The position numbers and the translations under genes are program-made. A stretch of DNA of 24,103 nucleotides from DASPKW01 sp038244055 (GTDB lineage: Bacteria; Planctomycetota; Phycisphaerae; Tepidisphaerales; Tepidisphaeraceae). Positions within the stretch are counted from its first letter, which is position 1; each line of letters begins with the position of its first letter. Under the pieces are notes generated by a model. The model worked only from the letters and a program-made list of their open reading frames with translations. It made no database searches and was not told the DNA's origin. Location: contig JBBRTW010000048.1 of the NCBI GenBank assembly GCA_038244055.1, positions 1 through 24,103 on the forward strand. Direction: 5' to 3'. This document shows, piece by piece, positions 7,383-15,929 of this stretch.

Positions 7383-10300
7383 TCATTTCCGCAGTTTCCG
7401 CAGGTTCTGCTCCGCCGCCGCCTGCAGGTTCGGCGGAACATCCTTCATCTTGATCAACCGCAAATAATCGGCCATCGCCTGGTCAATCTTGCCCTGGGCG
7501 GTGCAGGCGACGGCGCGGGCATATAAAGCCTGGGCCACCGGCGCGGCGGGCGCATCCTTTAAGTCGATCGCCTTCGTGAAATCGGCGATCGCCTCGTCCG
7601 GTTTGTTGTGCTGGCCAGAAGCCAATCCGCGATTGAGCAGCGCAGCGGCCAACGCATCGACGGGGGCATCCTTCATGGCGATGACCCGCTGATATTCGGC
7701 GATCGCCTCGGGCAGCTTGCCCTGCTGGGCGTAGATGCGACCGCGATTGTTCAGCGCCATCGCCATCGGCTCGGGTGGACAATTCTTCATGTCAATGACC
7801 TGGGAGTAGCTAACCAGCGCCTCCGCGGTTCTGCCCTTCTGGTCGTGGATGACGCCGCGCAGATACATCGCCCTGGCCACCTCCTCCGATGCGACGTCCT
7901 TCAAATCAAGCACCCGCGTGAAATCCAGAATCGCTTTGTCCGCTGCACCGTTCCGCCCGTAAATCGAGCCGCGGTTGATCAGCGCATGTGCCATCATGTC
8001 GGCCGGGACATCTTTCATTCCGATGATGGCGGTCAGGTCCGCAATCGCCTCGCGGTGCAAGCCCAGTTGCTCATTGTCCAGGCTGCGGTTGTAAAGCGCC
8101 TTGGAGGCCGGCTCGATCGGCGCGTCTTTCATGCCGATTGCACGGGTGTAGTCGGCAATTGCATCGGCGGACTTGCCCTGCTGGCGGAGGAGGATGCCCC
8201 GATTGACCAGTGCCATGGCCGCCGGCGCGGTCGGCGCGCCATGCAGGGCGATCGCGTGCGAATAGTCGGCGATCGCGTTGTCGATCCTGCCGCTCTGCTC
8301 GTTGAGAATACCGCGTCGGTACAGCGCCCAGGCCGCCAATTCCGGCGAAATGTCCTTCATGGAAAGCAGTCGATTCAAATCCGCCATCGCCTCGGCCGAT
8401 GAGCCTTTTTGCGTGTGGAGCGCCCCGCGATCGCTCAACGCAAGGGCCACCACATCGGCCGGCGCATCCTTCATGTCGATGATCTTTGTGTAATCGGCGG
8501 CGGCCTCGACAAACCTGGCATGATCCTTTTGAGACAGACCCCGGTTGTACAGCGCCTTGGCCCGCTGTTCGGGCTTGGCGTCCTTCATCTCGATCACCTG
8601 CGTATAGTCGGCCATTGCCTCGGCCGGCTTGTTCTGCCGGCCAAAAGCCATCCCGCGATTGAACAAGGCGTACGCCAGCGTCTCGGCCGGCACATCCCTC
8701 ATTGCGATCACCCGCGTGAAATCGGTGATTGCCTCGGCAATCTTTTCCTGTCCGCCATCGCTATAGAGACAAAGGATACCGCGGTTGAGCAGCGCCCGGG
8801 CCACTTCCGCCGGCGGGGCATCCTTCATGCCGATCACCCGCGTGAAATCGGCCATCGCCTCGGCAACCATCCCCTGCCCAATACAAAGGACGCCGCGTTC
8901 ATGCAGCGCCTTGGCCACTTCCGCGGGCGGGGCGTCCTTCCTGCCGATCACCCGCGTATGGTCAGCCATCGCCCTTGCAAAGGCGCTGCCCTGCGCGGCG
9001 GCCTTGCCGAACCACTCGATGGCCTGGTCCTCACTCCTGACCAGCCCGCCCCGGCCCGTAAGGTACATGATGCCGATGTTCGCCATCGCCCACCCATCGC
9101 CTGCGTCGGCGGCCTTGCGATACCACTCCAGAGCCTTCACCTCGTCCTTCACCAGCCCGCCCACTCCCTTCAGGTACGCAGTACCGACCTTGACCATACC
9201 GCCGCTGTTACCTTCGTCGGCGGCCTTTCGGTACCACTCAACGGCCTTCGCCGTGTCTTTGGTCAGCCCGCCGCGGCCTTCTTCGTTCATGCGCGCGAGG
9301 CTGATCATGCCGTTGACCTCGCCCGCCTCGGCGGCCTTTCGAAACCACTCAATCGCTTTGGCATCGTCCCTGGTCAGCCCGCCAAGGCCGACCTTGTGCA
9401 GGACCCCGAGGTTGAACATGCCTTGGCCCTCGCCCGCGTCGGCGGCCTTGCGAAACCACTCGAGGGCCTTGGCCTCATCCTTGGCCAGCCCGCCCAACCC
9501 GTTCAGGTACATGTAGCCAAGGTTGGCCATGCCCATGCCCTCGCCCGTCTCTGCGGCCTTGTGGAACAACTCGACCGCCTTCACCTCGTCCCTGGCCAGC
9601 CCGCCCAACCCGCGCAGGTACATGTGGCCAAGGCTGACCACTCCCATGCGCTCGCCCGCGTTGGCGGCCTTGCCATACCACTCAACCGCCTTGGCCTCAT
9701 CCTTGTTCAGCCCGCCCAACCCGCGGAGGTACGCGTAGCCAAGACTGTTCATCCCCCGGCCCTCACCCGCATCGGCGGCCTTGCGATACCACTCGACCGC
9801 CTTCACTTCATCCCGGGCCAAACCGCCCAACCCGCGCAGGTACGAGTGGCCAACGCTGTTCATCCCTCGCCCATCGCCCGCATCGGCCGCCTTCCGGAAC
9901 AACTCGAGTGCCTTGGCCTCGTCCTTCGCCAGTCCGCCCAACCCGCGGCGGTACATGTGGCCCAGGTTGTTCATCCCCCGGCCGTTTCCCGCATCCGCGG
10001 ATTTGCGATACCACTCCAGCGCCTTGGCCTCGTCCCTGGCCAGCCCACCGCGCCCGTCTTCGTACATTTCGCCGAACTTGGCCATGGCGGCCGCATCCCC
10101 GGCGCGGGCCTTCGTACTCCATTCTTCGGCCTCGCCGGTTAGTTTGGAGGCACTGGGCGCCGGAGATTTTTCGCCATCCTCGTCCTTCCAGGATTTGCCC
10201 AGGCGGCGGAGTTGTTGTTGGGCAAAGTTGTTGCCGAGTACGGCGGCCTTGCGGTACCACTCGACGGCCTTTGCCTCATCCCTGGCCAAGCCGCCGATAC

Positions 10301-12848
10301 CTTCTTTGTACATGCCGGCGAGTACGATCATCGCATCCTGATCGCCCGCGTCGGCGGCCTTGCGGTAGCATTCGATGGCCTTGGCCGCATCTTTCGCCAG
10401 CCCGCCCAGGCCGGCAAAATACATGTAACCGAGCTTGTACATGCCCCGTCCATTGTTCGCATCGGCGGCCTTGCGATACCACTCCAGGGCCTTGGTCTCA
10501 TCCCTGGCCAGCCCACTGCGGCCGGCTTCGTACATTTCGCCGAGCTTGGCCATGGCGGCGGCATCGCCGGCGCCGGCCTTCTTACTCAACTCTTCAGCTT
10601 CGGCAGTCATTTTCACGGCGGTGGGCGCTGGGGACTGGCCGCCCGCTTCGGTCGCGCCATGCGCTTGCAGCAGTGACGCGATCTCTGCATCTCCCCTGGC
10701 GGTTGCAGCTTTCAGAGGCGTCATGTCGCGCAGCATCTTTGCGTTCACATCGGCGCCTTTCTCGATCAGGAGTTCGACGACCGCGCGGCTGCCAACGTTG
10801 GCAGCGCCTATCAGGGGTGTCATTTGATACTCATCGCGCACATCCACTTCGATGCCGGCGGCGAGCAGGACCTTCGCGACTTCCACCTGATTGAACGACG
10901 CTGCGATGTGCAAAGCAGTCCCTCCCACGCCGTAGGTCGTGGCTCTGAGATTCGCTCCGCGCTTCAGCAGAAGCTTGAGGTTCTCCACTTTGCCATTCTG
11001 AACCGCAAAAAACATTGGAGTGAACTTGCTCGGATGATTCTTTTCCACGGCGTCGATGTCCGCTTTTTGATCGAGTAACAGGGTGATCATCTCCAGCGAA
11101 CCAGCGCCGGCGGCCAGATGCAGCGGTGTGCGACCATCCGTCGTCTGTGAATTCACCCGGGCTCCATTTTCAAGGAGAATCCGCGCTGTGGCCAACTGGC
11201 CGAATCCAGCGGCCTTATGTAGAGGCGTGAAGCCTTCACCCTCATCCGCACTATTGACATCCGCCCCGGCTTTGATGAGCAGTTCGGCCGCGGCGGCGAA
11301 TTGAACATCGCTGCCCAGGAATGGGGAGATTGAGGATTTTCCGGGACCGGTTGGTTGGGAGGAATGCAGCCCCGGCGCGCCCGCCGCGGCGAAATGCAAT
11401 GCCGTGCTTCCCGTTTTCCGCGAACGACCGTCCACCGCCAGGCCCGCTTCCAGCAGCAGCTTGATGGCATCGGGATGGCCGCCGGCCGCCGCATCGTGCA
11501 AGGCGTTGAGGCCGACGTCCGCGAAGGCGCCCACTTTCGCGCCCGCATTAATCAGCAGCTTGAGGGTCTCGATGTCACCCGCCCCGGCGGCGGTCAGCAG
11601 CGGCGTGCGACCCATGGCGTCTGGCAGTTCGATCTTTGCTCCATGCTTCAACAAGATGGGCACATGCTGCGGCTTTCGATCTTCCGCGGCATTGTGCAGC
11701 GGCGCAAAACCTTCATTGTCCCGCGCGTTGACGTCCGCGCCCGCCTCGATCAGCGCAAGCGTGGTTTGCGTGGAATCCGAGCGCACGGCGCTGTGAAGCG
11801 CGGTGGCGCTGGTCTTGTCCTTCCATGTGGCGCTGGCCCCGCTTTCCAGCAGGAGGCGGACGATCTCCAGGCGTCCGTATTGTGCCGCGTCAAGCAGTGC
11901 CGAGCTGTCCGCGGAAAGCCGCGCGCGATCCTTGATCGCGGCGAGAAGCTGCTTCACGACTTCCGTATCACCAAAACGGCAGGACACCGACAGAGCCGAA
12001 GCGAACTTTTCTCCGTGAGAAAGCGGGTCGGCGCCAGCGTCCAGCAGCAGGCGAATGTTCCCCGACCGCGCCCCCATGACCGCGGCGGCCAGCGCGCCGC
12101 CGCTCTCGGGTTTGGCGCCGTGCTTCAAAAGCAGTTTCAAGCCGTCGGAATCCGGGCTTATCGCCGCGAACCGCAATGCGGTATTCCCATCGGAGCCGAG
12201 GACGGCGTTTGGATCTGCCCCGTGCTTCAGGAGCAATTCAGCGATCTTCAGGCGGTTGCTGATGACATCCGGCGACGCCTTGATGAGTTGGAAGACCTCC
12301 CGCAACTTCGGCAGTCCCTGCTTGTCGTCCAAGTTGCCCCGGGCCGATTTTTGAATCGCCGCCAGCCCATCGGGGAACTTGCGCTGAATATCCTGGACGC
12401 TTGAAGGATCGATATGGAACGACGCGGACATCAATTGTTGATCGAACTCGCCGGGGCGGGTTGCCGCGACCTTGAAGCGGAATAACAACTCCACCGCCTC
12501 GGAGTTACTGGCCTCACAGGCGTGGTAGAGCGCCGACAATCCCGCGCGATCCACCGCATTTGCATCCGCGCCGGCATCGAGGAGCAGGCTCATGAGCCCG
12601 AGATTGTCTTTGGCCGCGGCCAGCAACAATGGCGTGCGGCCTGTTTCATCCCGTCCCTTGAGCAGGTCGGGCTTGGCGGCGATGAGCGCCTTCACCTTCG
12701 CTTGATCCCCGGCTTCGATGGCGTTGAAGAGTTCGTCCGCGCCCGCCACCCTCGTCGTATCACCGTTCTCCGTGGCGTCGTGGATTTCCGCAGCGCGAAG
12801 CGGTAACACCGCAAATGCGATGATGAGAAACAGGATGCAGTGTTTCAT
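7383..12848 (-). CDS. Giant secreted ankyrin-Sel1-TPR repeat protein (1821 aa)
   Basis: The N-terminal signal peptide (MKHCILFLIIAFAVLPLRA-AE) marks export. Residues about 35-735 hold about 19 ankyrin units, many with the TPLHxAA...VxLLLxxGADVN pattern; some (about residues 110-190 and 480-530) are interrupted by longer loops. Residues 763-873 are three Sel1 repeats, then a 45-residue linker, then ten Sel1 repeats of exactly 37 residues (919-1288; consensus GMxxLGxMYLxGLGGLAKDEAKALEWYRKAADAG). Residues 1293-1821 are 13 TPR-like units of mostly 38 residues (AxADxTRVIxMKDAPxxxxAxALxNRG) plus a partial one. The three solenoid types give a protein-binding scaffold, most likely periplasmic or outside the cell. 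AGGA lies 10 bases before the ATG. No catalytic domain was seen. The array length makes slippage and assembly error possible, but the frame is intact throughout. Confidence 0.9.
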   Translation of the reverse strand: MKHCILFLIIAFAVLPLRAAEIHDATENGDTTRVAGADELFNAIEAGDQAKVKALIAAKPDLLKGRDETGRTPLLLAAAKDNLGLMSLLLDAGADANAVDRAGLSALYHACEASNSEAVELLFRFKVAATRPGEFDQQLMSASFHIDPSSVQDIQRKFPDGLAAIQKSARGNLDDKQGLPKLREVFQLIKASPDVISNRLKIAELLLKHGADPNAVLGSDGNTALRFAAISPDSDGLKLLLKHGAKPESGGALAAAVMGARSGNIRLLLDAGADPLSHGEKFASALSVSCRFGDTEVVKQLLAAIKDRARLSADSSALLDAAQYGRLEIVRLLLESGASATWKDKTSATALHSAVRSDSTQTTLALIEAGADVNARDNEGFAPLHNAAEDRKPQHVPILLKHGAKIELPDAMGRTPLLTAAGAGDIETLKLLINAGAKVGAFADVGLNALHDAAAGGHPDAIKLLLEAGLAVDGRSRKTGSTALHFAAAGAPGLHSSQPTGPGKSSISPFLGSDVQFAAAAELLIKAGADVNSADEGEGFTPLHKAAGFGQLATARILLENGARVNSQTTDGRTPLHLAAGAGSLEMITLLLDQKADIDAVEKNHPSKFTPMFFAVQNGKVENLKLLLKRGANLRATTYGVGGTALHIAASFNQVEVAKVLLAAGIEVDVRDEYQMTPLIGAANVGSRAVVELLIEKGADVNAKMLRDMTPLKAATARGDAEIASLLQAHGATEAGGQSPAPTAVKMTAEAEELSKKAGAGDAAAMAKLGEMYEAGRSGLARDETKALEWYRKAADANNGRGMYKLGYMYFAGLGGLAKDAAKAIECYRKAADAGDQDAMIVLAGMYKEGIGGLARDEAKAVEWYRKAAVLGNNFAQQQLRRLGKSWKDEDGEKSPAPSASKLTGEAEEWSTKARAGDAAAMAKFGEMYEDGRGGLARDEAKALEWYRKSADAGNGRGMNNLGHMYRRGLGGLAKDEAKALELFRKAADAGDGRGMNSVGHSYLRGLGGLARDEVKAVEWYRKAADAGEGRGMNSLGYAYLRGLGGLNKDEAKAVEWYGKAANAGERMGVVSLGHMYLRGLGGLARDEVKAVELFHKAAETGEGMGMANLGYMYLNGLGGLAKDEAKALEWFRKAADAGEGQGMFNLGVLHKVGLGGLTRDDAKAIEWFRKAAEAGEVNGMISLARMNEEGRGGLTKDTAKAVEWYRKAADEGNSGGMVKVGTAYLKGVGGLVKDEVKALEWYRKAADAGDGWAMANIGIMYLTGRGGLVRSEDQAIEWFGKAAAQGSAFARAMADHTRVIGRKDAPPAEVAKALHERGVLCIGQGMVAEAMADFTRVIGMKDAPPAEVARALLNRGILCLYSDGGQEKIAEAITDFTRVIAMRDVPAETLAYALFNRGMAFGRQNKPAEAMADYTQVIEMKDAKPEQRAKALYNRGLSQKDHARFVEAAADYTKIIDMKDAPADVVALALSDRGALHTQKGSSAEAMADLNRLLSMKDISPELAAWALYRRGILNEQSGRIDNAIADYSHAIALHGAPTAPAAMALVNRGILLRQQGKSADAIADYTRAIGMKDAPIEPASKALYNRSLDNEQLGLHREAIADLTAIIGMKDVPADMMAHALINRGSIYGRNGAADKAILDFTRVLDLKDVASEEVARAMYLRGVIHDQKGRTAEALVSYSQVIDMKNCPPEPMAMALNNRGRIYAQQGKLPEAIAEYQRVIAMKDAPVDALAAALLNRGLASGQHNKPDEAIADFTKAIDLKDAPAAPVAQALYARAVACTAQGKIDQAMADYLRLIKMKDVPPNLQAAAEQNLRKLRK
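7386..8974 (-). repeat. TPR coding array, about 114-base period
   Basis: This is the 3' third of the giant gene: 13 units plus a partial, most of 38 codons. One unit is 4 codons longer (residues about 1331-1372, with LYSDGGQEK in the turn). Units share the RVIxMKDAP and ALxNRG words and differ at many positions, so the array is old or diversified. Confidence 0.8.
8985..10094 (-). repeat. Ten tandem Sel1 coding repeats, exact 111-base period
   Basis: Ten units of 37 codons in a row (1110 bases) without a length change. Neighbouring units are very alike in DNA, especially the stretches for GLGGLA(K/R)DE and WYRKAADAG, which suggests recent expansion or gene conversion. Confidence 0.85.
10230..10562 (-). 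repeat. Three tandem Sel1 coding repeats, copy of the main array's start
   Basis: Three 111-base Sel1 units precede a 45-codon linker and the main ten-unit array. The segment starting with the SPAPTA...EAEELSKKAGAGD linker and running into the Sel1 units is repeated 468 bases (156 codons) further along as SPAPSA...EAEEWSTKARAGD. This shows a segmental duplication. Confidence 0.8.
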
Positions 12849-13029
12849 GGTGATGGGGTCCTGATACCGGTTCGGAATGGACGACCGTCTGAAATTGCTG
12901 ATTCATCGCAGCGCGGTTTGGGCCATTGAGATGGCGCCGGGACGATGAGGCAACGCGATGCGCGGGAGATGAGGAAGAGCAACGCGAGAGGTTGTAGTGC
13001 GTGTAAGGCTACTGACAGATTTGTTTGTG

Positions 13030-13059
13030 ATTATTAACATGCCCGGCACGAATATGCAA
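13030..13059 (-). promoter_or_regulatory. Promoter candidate for the ankyrin-Sel1-TPR gene
   Basis: Reading the minus strand, TTGCAT (13054-13059), an 18-base spacer and AATAAT (13030-13035) lie about 180 bases before the start of the giant gene. The site comes directly after the terminator candidate of the upstream glycosylase gene and is in the most AT-rich part of the gap. The -10 matches five of six positions, the -35 only three. Confidence 0.33.
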
Positions 13060-13061
13060 TG

Positions 13062-13080
13062 AAAAAGCCGGTCCTGCGGC
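13062..13080 (-). terminator. Short hairpin plus T run after the glycosylase gene
   Basis: On the minus strand GCCG-CAGGAC-CGGC is followed at once by TTTTTC, about 40 bases past the glycosylase stop. The stem is only 4 GC pairs, so it is a weak intrinsic terminator candidate. Confidence 0.4.
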
Positions 13081-13117
13081 GTTCACCCCATTGTAGCGCG
13101 CCCAATACCATCCCCCA

Positions 13118-13729
13118 CTACCCACTCCCCGGCGCATCCTTCGGCCGCTTCGATACCGCCCGACTATCCGCATCGTAAAACCGAAGCAACTTCCCCGCCC
13201 ACTCTCCCGCATAATCCACACCAATGCGCGTCGTCGTCAAAACCTTCGCCGCCTCCCCCGGATTGGCCCGCAAAAAAATCGTATCCCCCGTCAGATCGAT
13301 CCCGTTATAGCTCATCGGAATCTTGAATCCCTTGGCGAGCTTGGCCGGCCCGGAAAGATCGACCGGCGTGCCCGGCAGGTGATCAAAGCCGCTGACCGCC
13401 TCCGCCGCCCGGATCAGCACCGCCTGCGCATCCCCCTCCGTCGCCGCCACGATGTTGAACATCTCGTGCAGCCCGTAGATGAAGTAGACGTAGGCGAACC
13501 CCGCCGGGCCGAACATCACCTCGTTCCGCTTGGTTCGTCCCTTCGAAGAATGCGCCGCCAGATCGTGCGGGCCGATGTAGGCTTCAGTCTCCACGATGCG
13601 AGCCCGCAACTCCTTCCGCCGCCCGCGTTTTGTCCCCGCCGGCAGGCGATGGACGAGGATGGTGCCGATTAAATCGCGCGCGAGAATCTCGGCCGGGCGG
13701 GCGAAGAAGGAGCGGGGGAGTCGGGGCAT
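13118..13729 (-). CDS. mpg: DNA-3-methyladenine glycosylase (AAG/MPG family)
   Basis: A 203-residue protein of the AAG/MPG fold, the usual length for bacterial members. It excises alkylated purines such as 3-methyladenine from DNA to start base excision repair in the cytoplasm. Family marks are PRSFFARPAEILARDLIGTILVH, the catalytic-Glu segment ARIVETEAYIGPHDLAAHSSKGRTKRNEVMFGPAGFAYVYFIYGLHEMFNIV, VLIRAAE, and the C-terminal TRIGVDYAGEWAGKLLRFYD. The Glu in VETEAY is the expected general base. ATG 13729 (MPRLPRSFF) fits the family start; the open frame runs to a TTG at 13828 but the extra residues are not family-like. No good Shine-Dalgarno precedes it. A terminator-like hairpin follows. Confidence 0.93.
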   Translation of the reverse strand: MPRLPRSFFARPAEILARDLIGTILVHRLPAGTKRGRRKELRARIVETEAYIGPHDLAAHSSKGRTKRNEVMFGPAGFAYVYFIYGLHEMFNIVAATEGDAQAVLIRAAEAVSGFDHLPGTPVDLSGPAKLAKGFKIPMSYNGIDLTGDTIFLRANPGEAAKVLTTTRIGVDYAGEWAGKLLRFYDADSRAVSKRPKDAPGSG

Positions 13730-13904
13730 ATTTCGGCAGGAAGAAATGGAGCGGTGAAGAGGAACGCGGCAATCGATTTGCGAATGGATCAGAACCGCTC
13801 GGGATCCGGTCTGTTTTAGACAGGACAAATAGCGAAGTCATTCTACGCCAAATATGCCAGTATAAAGAGATTCAGAAAAGCAATCGCGATTGCCGCAGAT
13901 GGTC

Positions 13905-14141
13905 TCAACTATCTTGTACACGTTTCGGATCAAGCATACTGCCAAGCACTCCAAGCATTCCCGGTACAAGGCACCCAAACAAAGCAATAAACAATCCGGC
14001 GGAGCCTCGCGCGCGGTGAAACCCATCACAGGCCCAGGAAATCCCTACCAGCATGACTGTGATTGATCCACCGATTATAGAAGCCGCTACAAGGACTGCA
14101 GCCACTCGCTGAATGCGTGTGCGCCCGATAGACTCGTTCAT
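13905..14141 (-). CDS. Small membrane protein, two transmembrane segments
   Basis: A 78-residue ORF that I do not recognise. Two hydrophobic stretches (about residues 13-37 and 49-68) predict two membrane helices joined by a short loop with charged residues (DGFHRARGS). A Shine-Dalgarno GAGGAG ends 3 bases before the ATG, slightly close but convincing, and supports this as a real gene. It lies 43 bases downstream of the sulfatase stop on the same strand and could be co-transcribed. Its codon use is less GC-biased than its neighbours. No function is proposed. Confidence 0.5.
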   Translation of the reverse strand: MNESIGRTRIQRVAAVLVAASIIGGSITVMLVGISWACDGFHRARGSAGLFIALFGCLVPGMLGVLGSMLDPKRVQDS

Positions 14142-14184
14142 ATACTCCTCGGCATTGTCTGGTGTCCTGACCTCCTACATGTAT

Positions 14185-15624
14185 CTATTCCGCCTTCTTC
14201 TTCCTCACCAACCGCGGCGCGAACTCCGGCACCAACGGGTCATTGATCGATTTCATCCACTCCAGCAGTTGCTCATTCAACTGCTTCCGAATTGCGCTAT
14301 TGGCCGGAGCGCCGAGAACATTTTTCGTCTCGGCTGGGTCCTTCGCCAGATCATACAGTTCATCCATCCCATTCGCATGCGCCCGCCGGACGAGTTTCCA
14401 TTGTTCGGTGCGGATCATGCGCATGTAGGAGAGGCCGGAGTTATGGAGATCGTAGGTGCCGAAGATGGCCGGGCGCGGGGGCAGGGTCAGGCCGCGCAGC
14501 AGGGGGGTGAAATCGGTTCCTTCATGCTTCCAATCGGCCGGCGCGGGCACTCCCAGCGCCGACAGAAAGCTCGGGAACACATCGATAAACGAAACCGGGT
14601 AATCGATCTTTGTGCCGGCCTTGACGACCCCCGGCCAGCGCACAATCAGCGGCAACCGGATCGAAGTCTCCCACATGTTCGGCCGGGTTGGCCCCGGCAC
14701 GCCGCCGGCGATCCAGTAGCCGTTGCCCTTGGTGTGAATGTAATGATGCCCGATGTTGTAGCCATGGTCCGAGGTGAAAACGACGATCGTGTTTTCATCC
14801 AGCTTGAGTTGTTCGAGCTTCTCCAGCAGCCGCCCGATGTTGCGGTCGACGGAGTGGATCGAGGCGTAATAGTCGCGCGTCCATTTCTTCACCTGCTCCG
14901 CATCCAGCCCCTTGAGCGCGGGAATGGTTGGGTCCAGATCCTTGAAAACGGCTGAATCCTGCTCGGGCACCGGCCCATAGGGCAGATGCGGAGCGCGGAA
15001 GGTGATCAGCACCGAAAACGGGCCGGCGCGGTTGGCTTCGATATACCGAATCGCTTCATCGGTTTCGATATCCGGCTCGGCCCCTTTGAACTTCTGTTTC
15101 TTCCCCTCGACCTCCATCACCGGGTCCATGGGTGAGTTCGATCCGCCGACGAAGCCGAAGAAATGCTCGAAGCCCATCGCGGTTGGATGGTTCTCCGCCA
15201 GGTCGCCGACATGCCATTTGCCGATCAGCGCCGTCTTATACCCCGCAGCGCGCAAGACGCCCGGCCAGGTCGTCGCCCCCTTCGGCAGCCCCACCCCCGC
15301 GATCCCTTCATTCGGATCGATCCAATCCGTCACCCCGAGCTGCGAACCATATCGCCCCGTCAAAAACGTCGCCCGGCTCGGCGAGCAGACCGGCGTGGGC
15401 GTGAAGGCATTGGCGAAAAGCGCCCCCTCGCGGGCCAGCCGGTCCATGTTGGGCGTGCGGCTCTCCTTGTTGCCGTACGCCCCCACCGACCAGGCGGCCT
15501 GGTCATCGGTCATGATGCAGAGCAGATTCATCCTGCCCGGCGCGGCCGATGCGGCCAGAGGGGCGAGGGGGGGAAGGGGAGCGAGGAGGGCGATGGCGAT
15601 CAGGAACGACAGGCGCGGCGGCAT
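14185..15624 (-). CDS. Secreted type I (formylglycine) sulfatase
   Basis: A 479-residue arylsulfatase-family enzyme that hydrolyses sulfate esters. The signal peptide covers residues 1-27. DD at 40-41 in CIMTDDQ supplies metal ligands. CSPSRATFLTGR holds the Cys80 that would be converted to formylglycine by a formylglycine-generating enzyme. GKWHVG and TSDHGYNIGHH are further active-site segments, and the C-terminal ELYDLAKDPAETKNV is the standard sulfatase tail. All expected catalytic positions that can be placed by eye are present. Planctomycetes use many such enzymes on sulfated algal polysaccharides, but this enzyme's substrate cannot be read. GGAG lies 6 bases before the ATG. A 43-codon ORF ends immediately before this start. 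Confidence 0.95.
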   Translation of the reverse strand: MPPRLSFLIAIALLAPLPPLAPLAASAAPGRMNLLCIMTDDQAAWSVGAYGNKESRTPNMDRLAREGALFANAFTPTPVCSPSRATFLTGRYGSQLGVTDWIDPNEGIAGVGLPKGATTWPGVLRAAGYKTALIGKWHVGDLAENHPTAMGFEHFFGFVGGSNSPMDPVMEVEGKKQKFKGAEPDIETDEAIRYIEANRAGPFSVLITFRAPHLPYGPVPEQDSAVFKDLDPTIPALKGLDAEQVKKWTRDYYASIHSVDRNIGRLLEKLEQLKLDENTIVVFTSDHGYNIGHHYIHTKGNGYWIAGGVPGPTRPNMWETSIRLPLIVRWPGVVKAGTKIDYPVSFIDVFPSFLSALGVPAPADWKHEGTDFTPLLRGLTLPPRPAIFGTYDLHNSGLSYMRMIRTEQWKLVRRAHANGMDELYDLAKDPAETKNVLGAPANSAIRKQLNEQLLEWMKSINDPLVPEFAPRLVRKKKAE

Positions 15625-15756
15625 TCAATCTCCGTGGTTGGTGGAAATAGAACCCAACCCACCCACCCGCGTTTTCGGGGCGTCCGCGTAGCCGTAGAAG
15701 AAATCTGCGAGTTGCGAGTCGAAGGCGGGGGGGATGGGCTTCAGGTCTTGAGGCAT
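15625..15756 (-). CDS. Possible 43-residue ORF abutting the sulfatase start
   Basis: On the minus strand an ATG at 15754-15756 opens 43 codons beginning MPQDLKPIPPAFDSQLADFFYGYADAP... and ends with a TGA directly adjacent to the sulfatase ATG. The exact junction suggests either a leader gene translated together with the sulfatase or chance. The composition (FYGYADAP, charged and proline residues) looks like a soluble protein piece, and there is no signal peptide or membrane segment. AGAGG lies about 10 bases upstream, which is a weak ribosome site. It overlaps a short stretch with the GTTGCGA heptamer. I do not recognise it; it could also be a remnant of a longer gene. Confidence 0.35.
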   Translation of the reverse strand: MPQDLKPIPPAFDSQLADFFYGYADAPKTRVGGLGSISTNHGD

Positions 15757-15787
15757 CGCGTGACGGCCTCTACGCGTTCTTGCGTTC

Positions 15788-15805
15788 CAGCGGTAAAGAC
15801 CGCTG
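15788..15805 (-). terminator. Hairpin downstream of tRNA-Ile
   Basis: CAGCGGT (15788-15794), loop AAAG, ACCGCTG (15799-15805) form a 7-pair stem about 20 bases past the tRNA 3' end. No T run follows on the minus strand, so it may stabilise or end the transcript only weakly. Confidence 0.3.
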
Positions 15806-15825
15806 CCAGCCAGATTTAACTTATA

Positions 15826-15899
15826 TGGGCCCGATACGATTCGAACGTACGACCTCGTCCTTATCAGGGACGCGCTCTAACCAACTGAGCTACGAGCCC
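15826..15899 (-). tRNA. tRNA-Ile, anticodon GAT
   Basis: The minus strand folds into a full cloverleaf of 74 bases. The acceptor stem is GGGCTCG with CGGGCCC (one G-T wobble), and the D arm contains GCTC...GAGC. The anticodon stem CGTCC/GGACG encloses the loop CTGATAA with anticodon GAT. The T arm GTACG/CGTAT carries the loop TTCGAAT. The discriminator is A. CCA is not encoded, so it must be added after transcription. The gene stands alone and not inside an rRNA operon, as seen from the flanks available. Confidence 0.97.
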
Positions 15900-15929
15900 G
15901 GCTTGCGGATGGGCCGCAACGGGGGAGTG

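Noticed and set aside
8409..10142. Plus-strand open frame of 577 codons opposite the Sel1/TPR arrays
   Set aside because: It mirrors the repeat period of the minus-strand gene and has no signal, Shine-Dalgarno or recognisable domain of its own.
8985..10562. CRISPR-like regular spacing in the 111-base repeats
   Set aside because: The repeats are continuous coding Sel1 units with no short repeat plus unique spacer structure and no cas genes.
15826..15899. Integration site at the tRNA-Ile gene
   Set aside because: No direct repeat of the tRNA 3' end and no integrase is visible on either side in this window.
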